Shown here in pieces: positions 34,801-48,784 of a DNA stretch of 64,000 bases. The stretch lies in assembly GCF_963678975.1 (NCBI RefSeq), contig NC_089277.1, positions 18,600,257 to 18,664,256 of the forward strand, written 5' to 3'. The position numbers and the translations under genes are program-made. The notes beneath the pieces are model-generated. The model did not search any database. It was not told where the DNA came from and saw only the letters and a list, made by a program, of their open reading frames with translations. Position 1 is the stretch's first letter. Each line of letters starts with the position of its first letter. This DNA is from Dysidea avara (lineage: Eukaryota; Porifera; Demospongiae; Dictyoceratida; Dysideidae).

Positions 34801-36639
34801 ATTGTTCACGAAATACTTTAATAAAACAATCTCTACACTCTAATGAAGCACTCATCAGCTATATAGACAAATATCCTATCAAACTCCTTGAAACATATAC
34901 GTGTGTATTGATGCATGTACATGTACATTCTACGTATTATGCTTTCTTTGCAACAGCTTCTCAACAAGACAAGGAGAATTCAGACAAGAAGAAGAAGAGA
35001 CAAAAGTCCACCATATCACTAAACCAACTAAAGTACAGTTATGATATAATAACATGTTGTACTGTTATTAACACTATAGACCACTATCATGGCCACACTC
35101 CACTGATAATAGTCTAGTTGAGTTTGATGAAGACAACTATGAAGTGGCTAGATATGTCTTCCTCAAAGTAAGGTCTTAGATTAGAATACAAGTTATTAAG
35201 GTATAATTACTGTAGAATAGTTGCAAGTGTATCAATCCACAAAAATTATGAGCAAAATTTAAATAGACTTACTGTAGTTGAAATTTGCTAAATACTCTAA
35301 TAGAGCAGTCAGCAAACACTAATAATTTTTATAGTGGCCACCTGTGCTTATCACATTGATAAAGCTACAAAATTATATTATTTTGCTTTAACATGGAAAA
35401 GATAGAAGTTTGTCATATGTAGCGTAAGTGACCGATTATCGAACAAGGTTTATACTTTACTTCATAAATATCTCGAAGAAAGTAGTATCAACTTGGAATT
35501 TTCACCAGGAGGTAGCGCCTTTCTTGTAGAATACCTCACGTAAGTTTGAGCAATAGTATCCGATTAGCGTCCGTGTTATGAGTGGATTTCTGCATTCCGT
35601 AAAATATGAATTATCGAACACCGATACCTATTATCGAACGCCCATTAATTTGCGTTAATCAATTATCGAACGTTTTGCACCTTTTCTACTGTGGTGATTT
35701 CAGTGCAACCTACACACTCTTAATTATTATACCAACGTGTTATCTGAAGTACAATGATACTGTAACTGAAGTATAGTTTTGATACAAACATGCACTTGTG
35801 AGTTACAACGGCAAATCATTTAGTTTAAAATGCGTACAGTGAAAAATCAGCACATTACGACCAATAACACATTCTTATTATCCTTGTTTACAACAACCCC
35901 TTCTGTACAGTCTTCGTGGATACATCTTTTACTCAGGAAAACGACAAACAGAGGCCCAATCCCGCTGCGAAAAGTCACGCTCGAGTTGTACTTCTTTCAC
36001 GGCGATTCCTGTGTTCTTTTTCTTCATTTCTTCGTCAGTGGTGATGAGTATCAAGACTGCTGTGATGTCCACACATAAACTCTAAAGGATGGAAAGCTCA
36101 TTAAGAATAGGCTACACTATTGGAATTCTCCATATAAACAGCTTACGAGTATGCGGAATAATATTGTAAACTTCCGAATACGTTACGTGATTTCAATGTT
36201 CGATAATAGGTACTGTTCGATAATAGGTACCGTTCGATAATAGGTACCGTTCGATAATAGGTACCGTTCGATAATAGGTACCGTTCGATAATAGGTACTG
36301 TTCGATAATAGGTACCGTTCGATAATAGGTCACTTACGCTAATATACTAGCTATGCTAATTGTCCTAAATTATAAATAATCTTATACCAGGCAATGTCTT
36401 TCTTCACGTCCATAGTACAACTACACTACACATGCATGTACTGTAAGTATGTAGATTGAAGTTTGCAGTTACTATCAATTACTATGTATATACAATGTGA
36501 CACTTTGTAGAGGTTTGATAGTCATAGTCAGTTGACCACCTTCACCAGTCTGGAGATACATGTGGTAATGGGTCAAGATGACACATCATCACACTACAGG
36601 ATATTCCTCCATAATGGAACAATGGAGAAGAAAGATAAG
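31809..36639 (+). CDS. PARP4: PARP4 exons 1-5: BRCT domain and linker
   Basis: Exons are 31809-31937, 33209-33407, 34957-35032, 35113-35167 and 36532-36639. Exons 1 and 2 form the BRCT domain, with [15 protein letters not shown], then [21 protein letters not shown] and ending [10 protein letters not shown]. The boundary of exons 3 and 4 is the least certain part: a GTACAG donor with an acceptor at 35112 was preferred because it keeps the frame. Exon 3 encodes a lysine-rich linker (SDKKKKRQK), a possible nuclear signal. Exons 4 and 5 match the human linker in length and pattern. Confidence 0.85.
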
Positions 36640-39600
36640 GTGATGATTGTTAAATACATACATACTATGTGTATCATCCAATGCTTGCTAAATTCACATT
36701 TTATAAATTTGAGTACTGTGATGTGCCACAACTTGTTTCTCTGTCAGACTTCGGATTTCCTTATGTTATCTTTTCGTAGAGGTTGTAATGTTTACATAGT
36801 AACACAGCACAGAAGAGAAATTATATGTTTTGTGGGGACAGTTAAACTACGTATGTACTATACATGTTGAGAAGATATATGCTTTATAACATGTTTATAA
36901 GCCATGTACATGCACACGTTCCATATAACTACATAGAAAAATGGTCTACTGAATGTAAAACTCTAGTTGATCAATAGGATAGCTCTGTATGCAAAGCCAC
37001 TCCATGTGTACAACCTATATAGCTTCTACTTACAGTATATCACTTGATGTCATCTCATTTAACAAAGCTCATGGTTGGGTACAATTGGTACAACAGGCAC
37101 TTCTGAAACAACTTGATCCATCCACAAGGGGGTTCACCAAATAGTGGGAAGTGCTGACTCCATCTCCTGATTCTACTAATAATTATTTCCTACTAAGGAA
37201 GGAGGAGTTCTTCCCCCAAGGAGTACACAGGCAGCTAGCAGTACTTGTTTGGTCGTCTAGTAGCAAGATTCACAGATGCTCAATGCTACATTTTTGTTAA
37301 GTAGAGAGTTATGTCTATGATGCTAGATATTGGAGTAGCACCTAAATTTTTGGGTATAAATATTTGCCAGGTCTGCAGTGTTCAAGATAAAATTTCCTTA
37401 AAGATGCTATGAAGTAGTAACATGTGGATTACACCCAAGACTCACAGTAAACGTTTAGGAAATGGTATATATGCATAAAAGCTCAAATTTAATGAGGTTT
37501 CTAATTATTGCACAAAGTAGACAAATTTTGATGGGAAGTATTTGCCAGATTTGCTGTCTTAAAGATAAAAACACTTAGCTTTGCGAAATGCAGAAAAAAA
37601 TCTCAGACCAGATGGTGATTTGATCCACAGACAACTTGTAGTCTAGGCAAGTGTCTGAGGAGCCATACAGTCTGGGATCCAGGATTTTCTCTGCATTCAA
37701 CCAGTACTTAATTAGCATCACAACTACTCATTTTTTAATTATACATACATCCACATGTACTCACATGATGCAACTACGGTACTAATACATGCATCACTGT
37801 ACATGTAATACTGTAATACTGTACATGTAAGTACGTAAGCTAAAATATGTCATATGTGACTGGGTATGGGAAGCTGGTCTTATTTCCCATGACAACAGGT
37901 TTGAGTTTCAGCACAAGCACAAAGCTATATGAGTACACTATCAAATTTCACTGTCAAAGTCAGCCAGAGTTACAGTGTGTGGTCTGCTTCTGCCTTTTCC
38001 AAACTCAGCAGTGAGCCATACAAGCAGTTTGGAGCCTTGGTGGAACTCTGGAAAACCAGTATACAGCTCCGTGGTGTTGGATAAAACCTGTGCTATAAAT
38101 TTCTTCCATTTTAGCCAGTCATCTACATCAACCATTTGCCCATCCTGACCACCCCTATTGCAGTGGCGGATGTAGAAATTTTCAGAGGAGCTTTCAGATT
38201 CCACTGAAATTCAGCCTAGCTGTAAGTAGAAGACCAAAAAAAAACAAACAAAGTCACAATCTGCTGTTGAATGCCGTAAATGTGATTTCAGAGGCAAAAG
38301 TATGAAGTTTCACCAGTAGAAAGTCCTACTATAACACACTATGTAAAACTTGTGGTGATTTTATCACCCACACGACGAGTCGTCAATAAATTTGGGGCAC
38401 GCGCTATTTTCAGAGGGGGTTTCAGCTGAAACCATTGCAACCCCTGTATTCTGCCACTGTATTGTCGCCAGTGTATTGGGTAATACAGTCAGCTTCACAA
38501 AGAAAACTGTCTGCAATGGTGGATACTTGGCATAACTGTGGATGCTCTGTAAGGCAATAAAATGTGTGAAAATTTCAGTGGCGTGCTGATGTAGCCTCGA
38601 CCATTGGAGAACTGCAATACTTAAATCAACATTTCTTGATACTTGCATATAGAGACAGTCACATGATTTAAGTGCAAATTCCTTGTAGATATGTCCATGA
38701 TGCGTGTGTTGTACGTACTGCGACATGCCAACTTGAGAGGAAGTGATGTCGAACAGTGAAAAAATCAAGCCTTAGCCATAATTGAGTTACGCATGAGTCA
38801 GGCAGGTAGGGCGGGCGGGTGGGCATGCAGTTAGTTAGTCAGTCAGTAGCCTAAGATAATGGAAATTTTGTAACAATCTATTGGAAGCATTTAGGTCATA
38901 GTGAAGGCACATTTAGGCTTGGTTATACCTAACCAAGGTACCAAGATACTATATTATGAAGCTGGTTTTTGAGTGATTGTTTTGGCCATGTAGAAAGACC
39001 CAAACCCTGTGATCCCTAATATACAGTACGGTATGTATAATAACACACAAATACCCTATCAAAGCACATTCAATATTATGTTACTATGAAGCTGAGATAT
39101 TGAGTTACTGTAGTGTGTAATTACAGAATCAAAACACCCTAAATTCCATGAGATTGTTTTATCAACCCAATGAACATGACACACAAGTACAGTACATACT
39201 CATCAAATCACAAGCATTACTATAGTGTGTTGTGTTGATTGAGTTTTATTCCACTGTAGGTGCACCAATATTGATATCAGTATCGGTATTGGTACCGATA
39301 TCACGATATCAGTATCGGTGAAAAGTTGATTTATAAGGAGATATGAGCAGATATTACACATAAGTACATAGTTGTCCAAATTCTCCTATGGTTGATCTAG
39401 TAACACAATGGTTAAAGCATAAATCTGAAGTTGCGAAGGTTTTCATGATGGCCAGGGTTCAAATCCTGATTTGGTCACACATTTTTTTCTTTTTTACCAC
39501 CTTTTTATCACAACCTTTTTCATAATTCTTTTTTTCCCCTTTACATAGGTTTTAGTGACCACCTTTTAAGCTTCACATTTTTTATTGTAGTGTCCATGCT

Positions 39601-42600
39601 GAAAACCTTTTATGTTCAGATATCGGTATCGGAATCGGTAACTTTTGTAGCCAATATATTGGTTATCAGTATATTAAAAAAATCTCCATATCGGTGCACC
39701 TCTACTGTCTACAAAGTTAATACTTGCAGTGTTTCTGCACATGCATATATAATGCTTTCCAATTGATACCTACCATTCTATACTACCTCTAGCACTGTGA
39801 TACAGGCATCCTATATACACGGTACATAGCCTATATATACTTTCCCATGCTTGCTAGCTGTGATGTTTCTACACAAACATGTACAAATTATGTTCCTCCA
39901 TTAACTCTATTTAACTTCCTCTGAGGTATTGAGTTGCTGTAGTGTGTAATTACAGAATCAAAATATCCTAAATTCCGTGAGATTGGTTTATCAACCCAAC
40001 GATCATGACACACAAATATATACTCACCAAAGCACATGTACTATTGTATTAACATGTGCCCATCATTGACATGTATAGTTCACGGATGCACATCTCCCAC
40101 ATTGATTAATGTAGTATATTTGGTGTTTGCCTTGGAGCCAAATTGTTACATGGAATTCAACAGGCATGAAAAATCTTGTTTAGGATACAAAAGGTCTTTG
40201 TGGTAAAAGGTCGATAGATTCAACTCTGTTCTCATTAAAAATAACCAGTCCATGAGCTTAGCTATAATTACTTTGTGTGTGTGCTTCTCACATGGGCTTA
40301 AGTGTCCATACCTTTTTACCAGTAAGATATAACTGGTCCTGCCCCCAGGAGGATATACATACCTGCACAACTTACATATTATGTATCTGTTTGCTGCGCA
40401 GGTGTTCAATTGTCACTGGGCTATATAACATGACCATCTGTGGGATATACTTTTGTTTCTTTGTATGCGAGCTCTGTACGTAGTTGTTTATATCACATAA
40501 ATTTATCTACTTTGATTATAAATTCTTTATTGACATGCGTGCATATTATGCACACATGCCAAAAATAGTAAAGAAATTTTGAATGCATGTGCAAGTTACA
40601 GTGTCTACTGAATGTACAACTCTAGTTGATCAATCAGGATAGCTCTCAGATCAAACTGCCACCAAGTACACAACCTAACTTCAATATCACTTGTTATAGT
40701 CTCACCCAACTCATTTAAAAACCATGGTTGGGTACGATTAGCACAACAGGTGCTTGTGATGCAACCAGATCCATCCCACAATGGGTCGTTTAAGTAATAA
40801 GTTGGCCTGGTGCTAATGCCAGTAGCTCCTGATTCACAGTAGTAATTGTTCCCAACAAAGGAAGGAGGAGATTGTCCACCAGGAGCACACGGACAATTGT
40901 GGATATGTGTTTGATTATCAGAGCGTCCAGCTGCATAAGTCCAAATATGTATACGCGAAGTGCCGTAAGTGATAGATAGACCATCAGCATATACACCGTT
41001 AATACCTTGTCCTCCTTCAAAGCTAGACGTTTCTCCTTTTTGATAACCTCTTGCTCTACCACACACTCTCTGGTAACTTGTTCCATTAGTGGAGAAATAA
41101 GCAGAGTAACAGCCCCAATTATTATTTGGTGAACGGCAGAAGCCAATACCAGAGTAATTACTCTTAACCCATCCAGTGGGACAATCAGTTCCTGCATTGA
41201 TATTGATGTAAGCTATTCTTCTCCATTCTCCACCCATACCAGCACAATTGGAAATAATACCAGCAGCAATTTCTGTCATGTTACAAAATGTCCAGTAGTC
41301 ATTATTAATACGATAATATCCTGACTTGTCACCAGTTTCAAGATTACCCATATAGATGTCCACACAAGATGATCCAGTGTAGTTCATCCCACAGTACACC
41401 CTGTCAGGGCCTTCAGTGATCCAGTAGTAACCAGGCCATTTGTGGCTCTCTGAATTCTTATTATAAATGTCCTCACAAGACTTACCAGGGTAGAATGGGG
41501 ATTGAAACTGGTACTCAGTACACTGGTCATCAGCCATCACCAATTCCACAGTGAGGATCATTGCTACAGTATAGTACATTATTGTCAGCATGATGTTCGA
41601 AACAGTGCTGCTACCAAAAGTGTCATATGCCACTTAAGTAACTCTATTTTATATCATCAGGCTTCAGCATAGTTTAACTGCTGGTGGATTTTACACTCAA
41701 TACCTGAACATGTTAAATAGTCAACAGTTAGATGAACAGGCTAATTGAAGAATTATGTCTTCTATATGCCACATGTATGTGGCTTCTGAGTAGCAACTTG
41801 ACATTATCTATACTGCAGCTGCCTGAATATGTCCATGCATATAGTAGCACCTGTTAATGTCAACATATAAAAATGAGGACACATCGTTTGTTTGTTTGTT
41901 TTTATCTGCTTTACCAGTGAGGCACTGGAGGGTGAACACTGGAAGCAAAGCCTGTACGAGGTGTTTACTACGAGCCAGGGAACCTAAGCAAAAATTGTTG
42001 AATAAACTGAAACAAGACTAATACCTAGAAGGGGTTTGAAAAAATCCATCCCTAGCCTGACTTTGATCCGTAGTTATGTGATTAGACAGATATCCAAAGT
42101 TTTTTGGAATCTTAAGTAAGCATTGGGATCACTGTATAATAAGGCCACCCATCTAAGCCAGCCATTGTAGTAATCCCAAAATGCATGATTTGTGTACAAA
42201 ATGACCTGCCTAATGTAGCCACCTGCCTAATAAGTCAGGAAATTTTGGCCCAAAAGTGACTAGAATAGACATTAATCCCAAATCAACTACAAGTTCTACT
42301 GTATATCATTTAATATTGTAACTACATGTCATAAGGATCACACCCAAGTTATAATTTTTTAATTAATACCCATCGTATAATCATTATACATGTCTCTGCT
42401 GTTTCTGTGACCTTAATTATATTAATAACTACAACTTTGTATTGTGCACCATAGGCCCTCAAAATTTGGTAGAGACATAGGGCCTATGAATGCATAGAGT
42501 GCATAATAAATGCCAACTGTCCATGTTTCACACAGCGGGTGAAGGTCCAGGTGGGATTTCGGGTACCCACACCTTCACCTTGTGAGACATGGTACAGCCT

Positions 42601-45600
42601 CCTGTGGGTTACTAGTACTGCCCCAGGAGGATTTTCCTGCGCTGACTCCTAGCACCTGAGTAGCGCACAGGTGTCCCAGCACAGGTTCACAGGGTAGGTG
42701 TGACCCTGCTAGCACCGCAACTGAAGGGTTTTATGTGTGTGTGTGTACACGCAACACTGACAATAGATGTGGACAACATTGATTACCCATATTTGTGTGT
42801 GTAATTTGCACGTTATTTATTAATATGCAGTCTTCTCTACTACTTTATAGTTTGTCTATTGTCTTATGCAGATTCTCAAGACAAAACCTCAAGGCTGCTC
42901 TTATTTTTGTTTGCATACTAAGGAACATGCCCCCTTTCAACTTGTATGGATACGCTATCCTGGTAGCTTACAAGGCCTGCCATGTTGCTGTTTAGTCATT
43001 AGATGCCCATAGACAAGCCACCATTAAGCAATCTCAGTGAAGGGCTATGTCACCTTCAAACAAACATGACTAAAATGGTTATAAGAAAGCTAACCTTCAA
43101 TGCAGTACATACATACGTAAACAGACTTTATTTATTGAATAGTTCTTTTTTTTGTATCTTCAACTTTGTTTGCTCACAGAAATGTGTGAACAGACATGCA
43201 GACACACCCAAACCAAGACCACATGTGTTGGGTATGATTGACACAACAGATACTTGCAATGCAACCAGACTCATCCCACTTAGCAACCCTTGTCCGGTAC
43301 ATAACAGACATGGGACTTATTGGTTAGAGATTATATTAAGTACCAGCAGGAGCTTTTAATAAGCCCCAGTGGAAAGGTCTATGATGTACCTATGGTCACT
43401 AGGGTAATAAGTTAGCCTGGTGCTTATACCGTTTGCAGTAGTAGTTGTTTCCAACTACAGAATCAGGAGGTAGTCCACCAGGGGTGCACGAGAAATTGTT
43501 GTTACTTGTGTAATTATCAGAATTCCCAATAGCATACGTCCACTGAAATTATGCACATATATATGTCTCCGTGGACTCCCATAAGTGATTGATAGACCAT
43601 AGACACCATTAATTCCTTTGCTGCCTTGGTACTGTAGCTTGATGTTTCTCCCTCTTGATAACTAACCTCCTATTCTACCACACACCCTCTGGTAACTTGT
43701 TCCATTAGTGTAGAAGTAAGCAGAGTAAATGCCCCATGCACATGTGTCATATAATGAACGACAGAGAGGCTGACACCAGAGTGATTACTCTTAACTCATC
43801 CATTAGGGCAGTTGACTTTTCACTATATAGTTTCAGGATTGTTGTTGTAAATGTCCTCACAAGTATAATTCATCCCACAATACTAATATACAGGTCACTT
43901 GTGATCCTCTATATTTATGTTGTAAATGTCCTCACAAGACTCACCAGGGTAAAATGATGGTTGAAACTGGTCCATATTGTACTGATCATCATCAGCCATC
44001 ACCATGCAGGTCCTTAGTGTACGTAGTTCACAGCCGTTATCTTTATCATCTAGATCATTGTGCACCTTACTTGTTTCAGGTGTCATGTACCACTCAGTTT
44101 ACTGGTATTATTATTAATTGTTAGTTTACTGAGTGTGTGTGATGCAAGTGCTTGACATGTTTGTCAATGATTCATATATGGCAACAATCAAAGTACTGTT
44201 GTGGTAGTTTCAGGCCTTGTGAAGGGCCTGGCTTGACAAGAATCAGTGGTTTACTGGTGGATGGCCTGATTATGTTGGCCAACCTCTTTTTCTGTTGATT
44301 TTGCTGCATATCAGCAACTAAGAGGCCAGCACAGTCCTATACTCTCATGTCTGGACTTCAATTGCAATCTGCCAGTGACTTAAGTTTGAGACAGATACAG
44401 TAGATATAAAATCAAGTTGTATTAGCCTGGTTTTATAGGATGAGTGGTGGTTATGGCAAACTACCTCATTGTCTTATATACTTTCCTTGTTCCTGCATAT
44501 ACATATATTATCCACAAGTAACAATTTCAGATGTATTGCAATGCTATACAGCAAGTGCTGAACATACATCATTGTTTGTATGTACATATACTGGACCACA
44601 TATTCTCCACCCTACAGAATGGAGAGATTGGTAATAAGAGTTGTTACTACTTGTCCACACTACTGGACACAGAACATGTGTTCACTCTACTCTACAAACA
44701 GTTCACTAGTTCTCCTCACAAGTTGGTAAAGGTGACCTTCCTCTCCAGCCATGTTGGATCTGATAAGCTCAAGAAGGTATGTACATACATTTGCACTAAA
44801 TTCCAATCACACTACACTTTTAAATTTTACTATTACAACATCTCAGTAAATGAAGGCAGCAGAAAGAAGGAGGGGGAGACTATGGGGCTGAAGCCTCCCC
44901 TCAGAAGGATATCTCACCAAAATTATCCTTGGGGCTGAAAACTGTGAAAAAGTTGATATACTCTAATACAGTGCTCAAATAGCCTAATAGTTGGGTAGTC
45001 AAAGTAAAACTTGCCTAAGCAGGAATCAAACCACTAACCTATTACTTGAGAGCTGGTGCATCTTACCACTGCGCCAAGTGTATTTTGTAATGCTGTATGT
45101 ATGTTAACTCTCTATATAGTCAACAGCTAAAAGTTTTGCCAAAAGGTTTTTGTTGACTAAATAGCCAGTTTAAGTACATATTTATGCAAAGTTGGTATTT
45201 TAGTTGAAATGGTTCATATTGTACCTATAAAATAATTCTGGTGAACTTTGAGACATCATGAAAGCTAAAATGGTTACAGCTTCTGAGGGGTTGTGCCCCC
45301 CAGATTCCCTGCTACCAGAGATTCTAGTGTATACTCTGGTCAGCCTCCCCTCTCATCAATTGCTTCCTCTGTCACTGTCAGTAAAGGAAGAAGAGATACA
45401 AATTACACAAAAATTGAGGTCACGGTTTACAATAACAATTATGTCCAGTTACATACATAAACGAATTGTGTTATGTTGCCCACCTCAAGCATTAACTTAT
45501 ACATGTTAATTACATGGCTACTACATATGGCTTAAACTGGGAGTTGATATGTTGAAAATGTTGTACAGGCTGGCAATCTTCAAAGTTTTACAGATATTTC

Positions 45601-48600
45601 AGTGCCACACCCTATACATGCAATGTGTATGTGAATCAAGCTCAATGAAACAGGGTGTTGTAATGAAGAAGAGCTTTGCAGCATTGGCTTAGGTGTTTAT
45701 GTACATATGAACACATGACATACAACATGGGAGTAACAAGTGCTGCTTTAAAGTGTTGCGTAATATCATATATACCTACCTACATACATACATACATACA
45801 TACATACATACATACATACATACATACATACATACATACATACATACATACATACATACATACATACATACATACATACATACATACATACATACATACA
45901 TACATACATACATACATACATACATACATACATACATACATACATACATACATACATACATACATACATACATACATACATACATACATACATACATACA
46001 TACATACATACATACATACATACATACATACATACATACATACATACATACATACATACATACATACATACATACATACATACATACATACATACATACA
46101 TACATACATACATACATACATACATACATACATGCAGTGAATAACGTTGTGCTTATTCCAGATGATGTTGGATATCCGTTCATCAACTGGAGCAAGTGAA
46201 GAGCTACCATTACACATTTCTGATCTGGTGGGCTACATATGGAATGAGGCTAATGGAGAACTCAATGATGTACTATCTGTACCAGTGGAGCGTATTAAAT
46301 TGGAAGAGGTTGAGAAGGCTGAGGCAGCTTTGTTGTCCATTAAACTTATTCTTGATGGAGCTAACAAAAATGGAAACTTACAGAAACTAAGAAATGACTT
46401 TTATTCTGCTATTCCACACAAACACAAGGCTGTATTGGATACAAAGAGGATGATAGCTGAGAAACAAGATCTCTGCCAGGTGTGTGTGTGTGTGCGTGTG
46501 CGTGTGCGTGTGTGTGTAGTGTGTGAGTATGGTAGTGAGTGTGTGTGCTTGCTTGCTTGCTTTTTTGTGTGCAGTGTACTGTGTGTATGTGTGTGTGTGT
46601 GTATGTGTGTGTAGTAGTATAGTAGGAGGATCTGCTTGCACTAATTTCTAGAACTCTAGAATATAAGTCTCCCAGTGTTTTACTGAGTAGGCACTATTAT
46701 GTAAACTGTAGTTGATTTGCATTTATGAGTGTTTGTGTCTGTGGTCACTACCAACACTACCTATTCCATACTTTTAGTTGGTTAGAGATGTGGTCAGTAT
46801 TGGTGAGAGTACCAACTGGTCCACAAGGAGTAACATGGAGAGCAAATATCGGTCACTACGTTGTGACCTGACAGTGTTGGACCAGTCCTCCGAGGAGTTT
46901 GTGTACATCAGACAACTTCTACTGGACAGTCAGGATAAGTGAGTGGATAACACTAATCAATTTCTATACATGTTGTAATTTAGTTTTAAAACTCTATTAG
47001 AACATTTATGATTAAGTATGCAAAAATTTGAAGCACTAGCTAGCTAATAATATTTTGTTCTTCCTTCACAGATCATCTTCATCACTGATAGAAGTGAAGA
47101 ACATTTATGGGGTACATCGACCAGTGGAGGATGGTCACTTCACACATCAGTTAGACAACAAACAGTTATTGTTCCATTCCTCATCAGTATGTTACTATCC
47201 TCTAGTCTCTATATTGACCCTTCTCTACTATAGGTGAAAAACTTTGTTGGGATATTATCAAGGTGTACATTTGGATTAATGTCAATTTAAGTGTGCACCC
47301 GCTGCAAGCAATGATGTGCTAGATTCCTGGAAATGATTGGGTGCCATGTTACGTGCATATACCCATTGCCTGTAGACATTGAATGTGTTATGCATTTTTT
47401 GATACCAGAAAAAGCACACTAGTGGTTATGTGTTCGTTAAGATTTTCCACTGTGGGAATTTCATAAGCAGATTTTTCTAAAGTTACTAGATTTAAGTTAA
47501 ATCCTTGTATGCATGCTTACAGTATTGATTTGGCTGCCCCTCAACTTAAGTACAGATGTAAAGCAGGCTCTTTTTATTTTATGAATGTTATCCCATTAGG
47601 GGCCTGTGAGCCTGTGAATACAGGGAGTCAGAAACATGTAACTAAAATGTGACTGTTTTGTTTGTGTATACACATATGTATATGTATTTGTACTTGTGCT
47701 TATAGTTGCCATATTGTTCACCACTCAGAGGACTATTGTTACCCAAGATTGTGGTGGATGATTTTGGAGGTACAAGAACTGATCCAGGAATGTTGGGAAG
47801 TGGGATCTATTTTGCTTCCACTTCAAGGTGATTGAGAAGTGTGATCAGCTGATGTTATTAGTGTCCTTCACAGTGTCTCATCACAGTATTCTAAACCAGG
47901 GAAGACTCGTGGTAGTCGTCTGATGTTAGTCAACCAAGTGGCCTTGGGAAATGTCTTGGTATGAATACTGTATGACTTGCAAATGCATTCATACATTCAC
48001 TCATGCACATGCATATACATGGAAAATGACTGCTTTACATTTAGAGACTCTACCATACAAGGAAGGTTCATTACAGACTATAGCTATTGTGTCTATTGCA
48101 ATCTTTCCAGGAGACCACATCAAGGATGATGGGGGTTACAGAGGCTCCTAAAGGTTACAGCAGTGTTCATGGATTAAAGACCAGTGATGAGTTACCATCA
48201 GAGTTTATGGGAGATGAGTATGCTATCTACTCCACCAGTCAACAAAGAATAAGGTAAAGAAATACATACAGTACCTGGTCTGGATTTTTTGTAATTTCAA
48301 GTTACTGATTCCCTGGTTCACAGGCTTTCTATATATAGCCTCCTTGCAGGTCTCTAGTGCCATATATATGTAGTAATAAACAGACTGTGTAGATTAATTT
48401 CCATATCCATTCAAATGTATACTGTGTGTATTGCTTTTTATGTCAGCATACAATTAAACATTTGCTGTGTTTTGTGTAGATATTTGGTGGAATTCTCTTT
48501 GCCTGGAGATGTAAAAGGTGTTCTAACATGTTTACGCACTTATTTATGAAAGTATGTACATTGCCATATCACCATCAGGTCCTATTGATCATCAGTTATC

Positions 48601-48742
48601 AGTTACTGGAGATGAAGCAGTTAGTGAAGCTAGTGATGTTGATGAACCAGTCAATGCTGAAGGTGTGTGTTACTTGAACTACACCATAGCAAGCGTTGTG
48701 TTGTACTTTAGCGTTTACAAATGCACATTCACTACACACGCA

Positions 48743-48784
<42 letters not shown>

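Noticed and set aside
36532-36870. 112-codon frame read as one long exon
   Set aside because: Only the first 108 bp continue PARP4; after the GTGATG donor the sequence is intronic.
38364-38768. 134-codon minus frame in PARP4 intron 5
   Set aside because: Spans the dispersed repeat shared with 54 kb and MITE-like ends; no recognisable domain.
45676-46217. Long frames of Tyr-Ile-His-Thr or Met-Tyr-Val-Cys repeats
   Set aside because: Pure consequence of the TACA tetranucleotide array.
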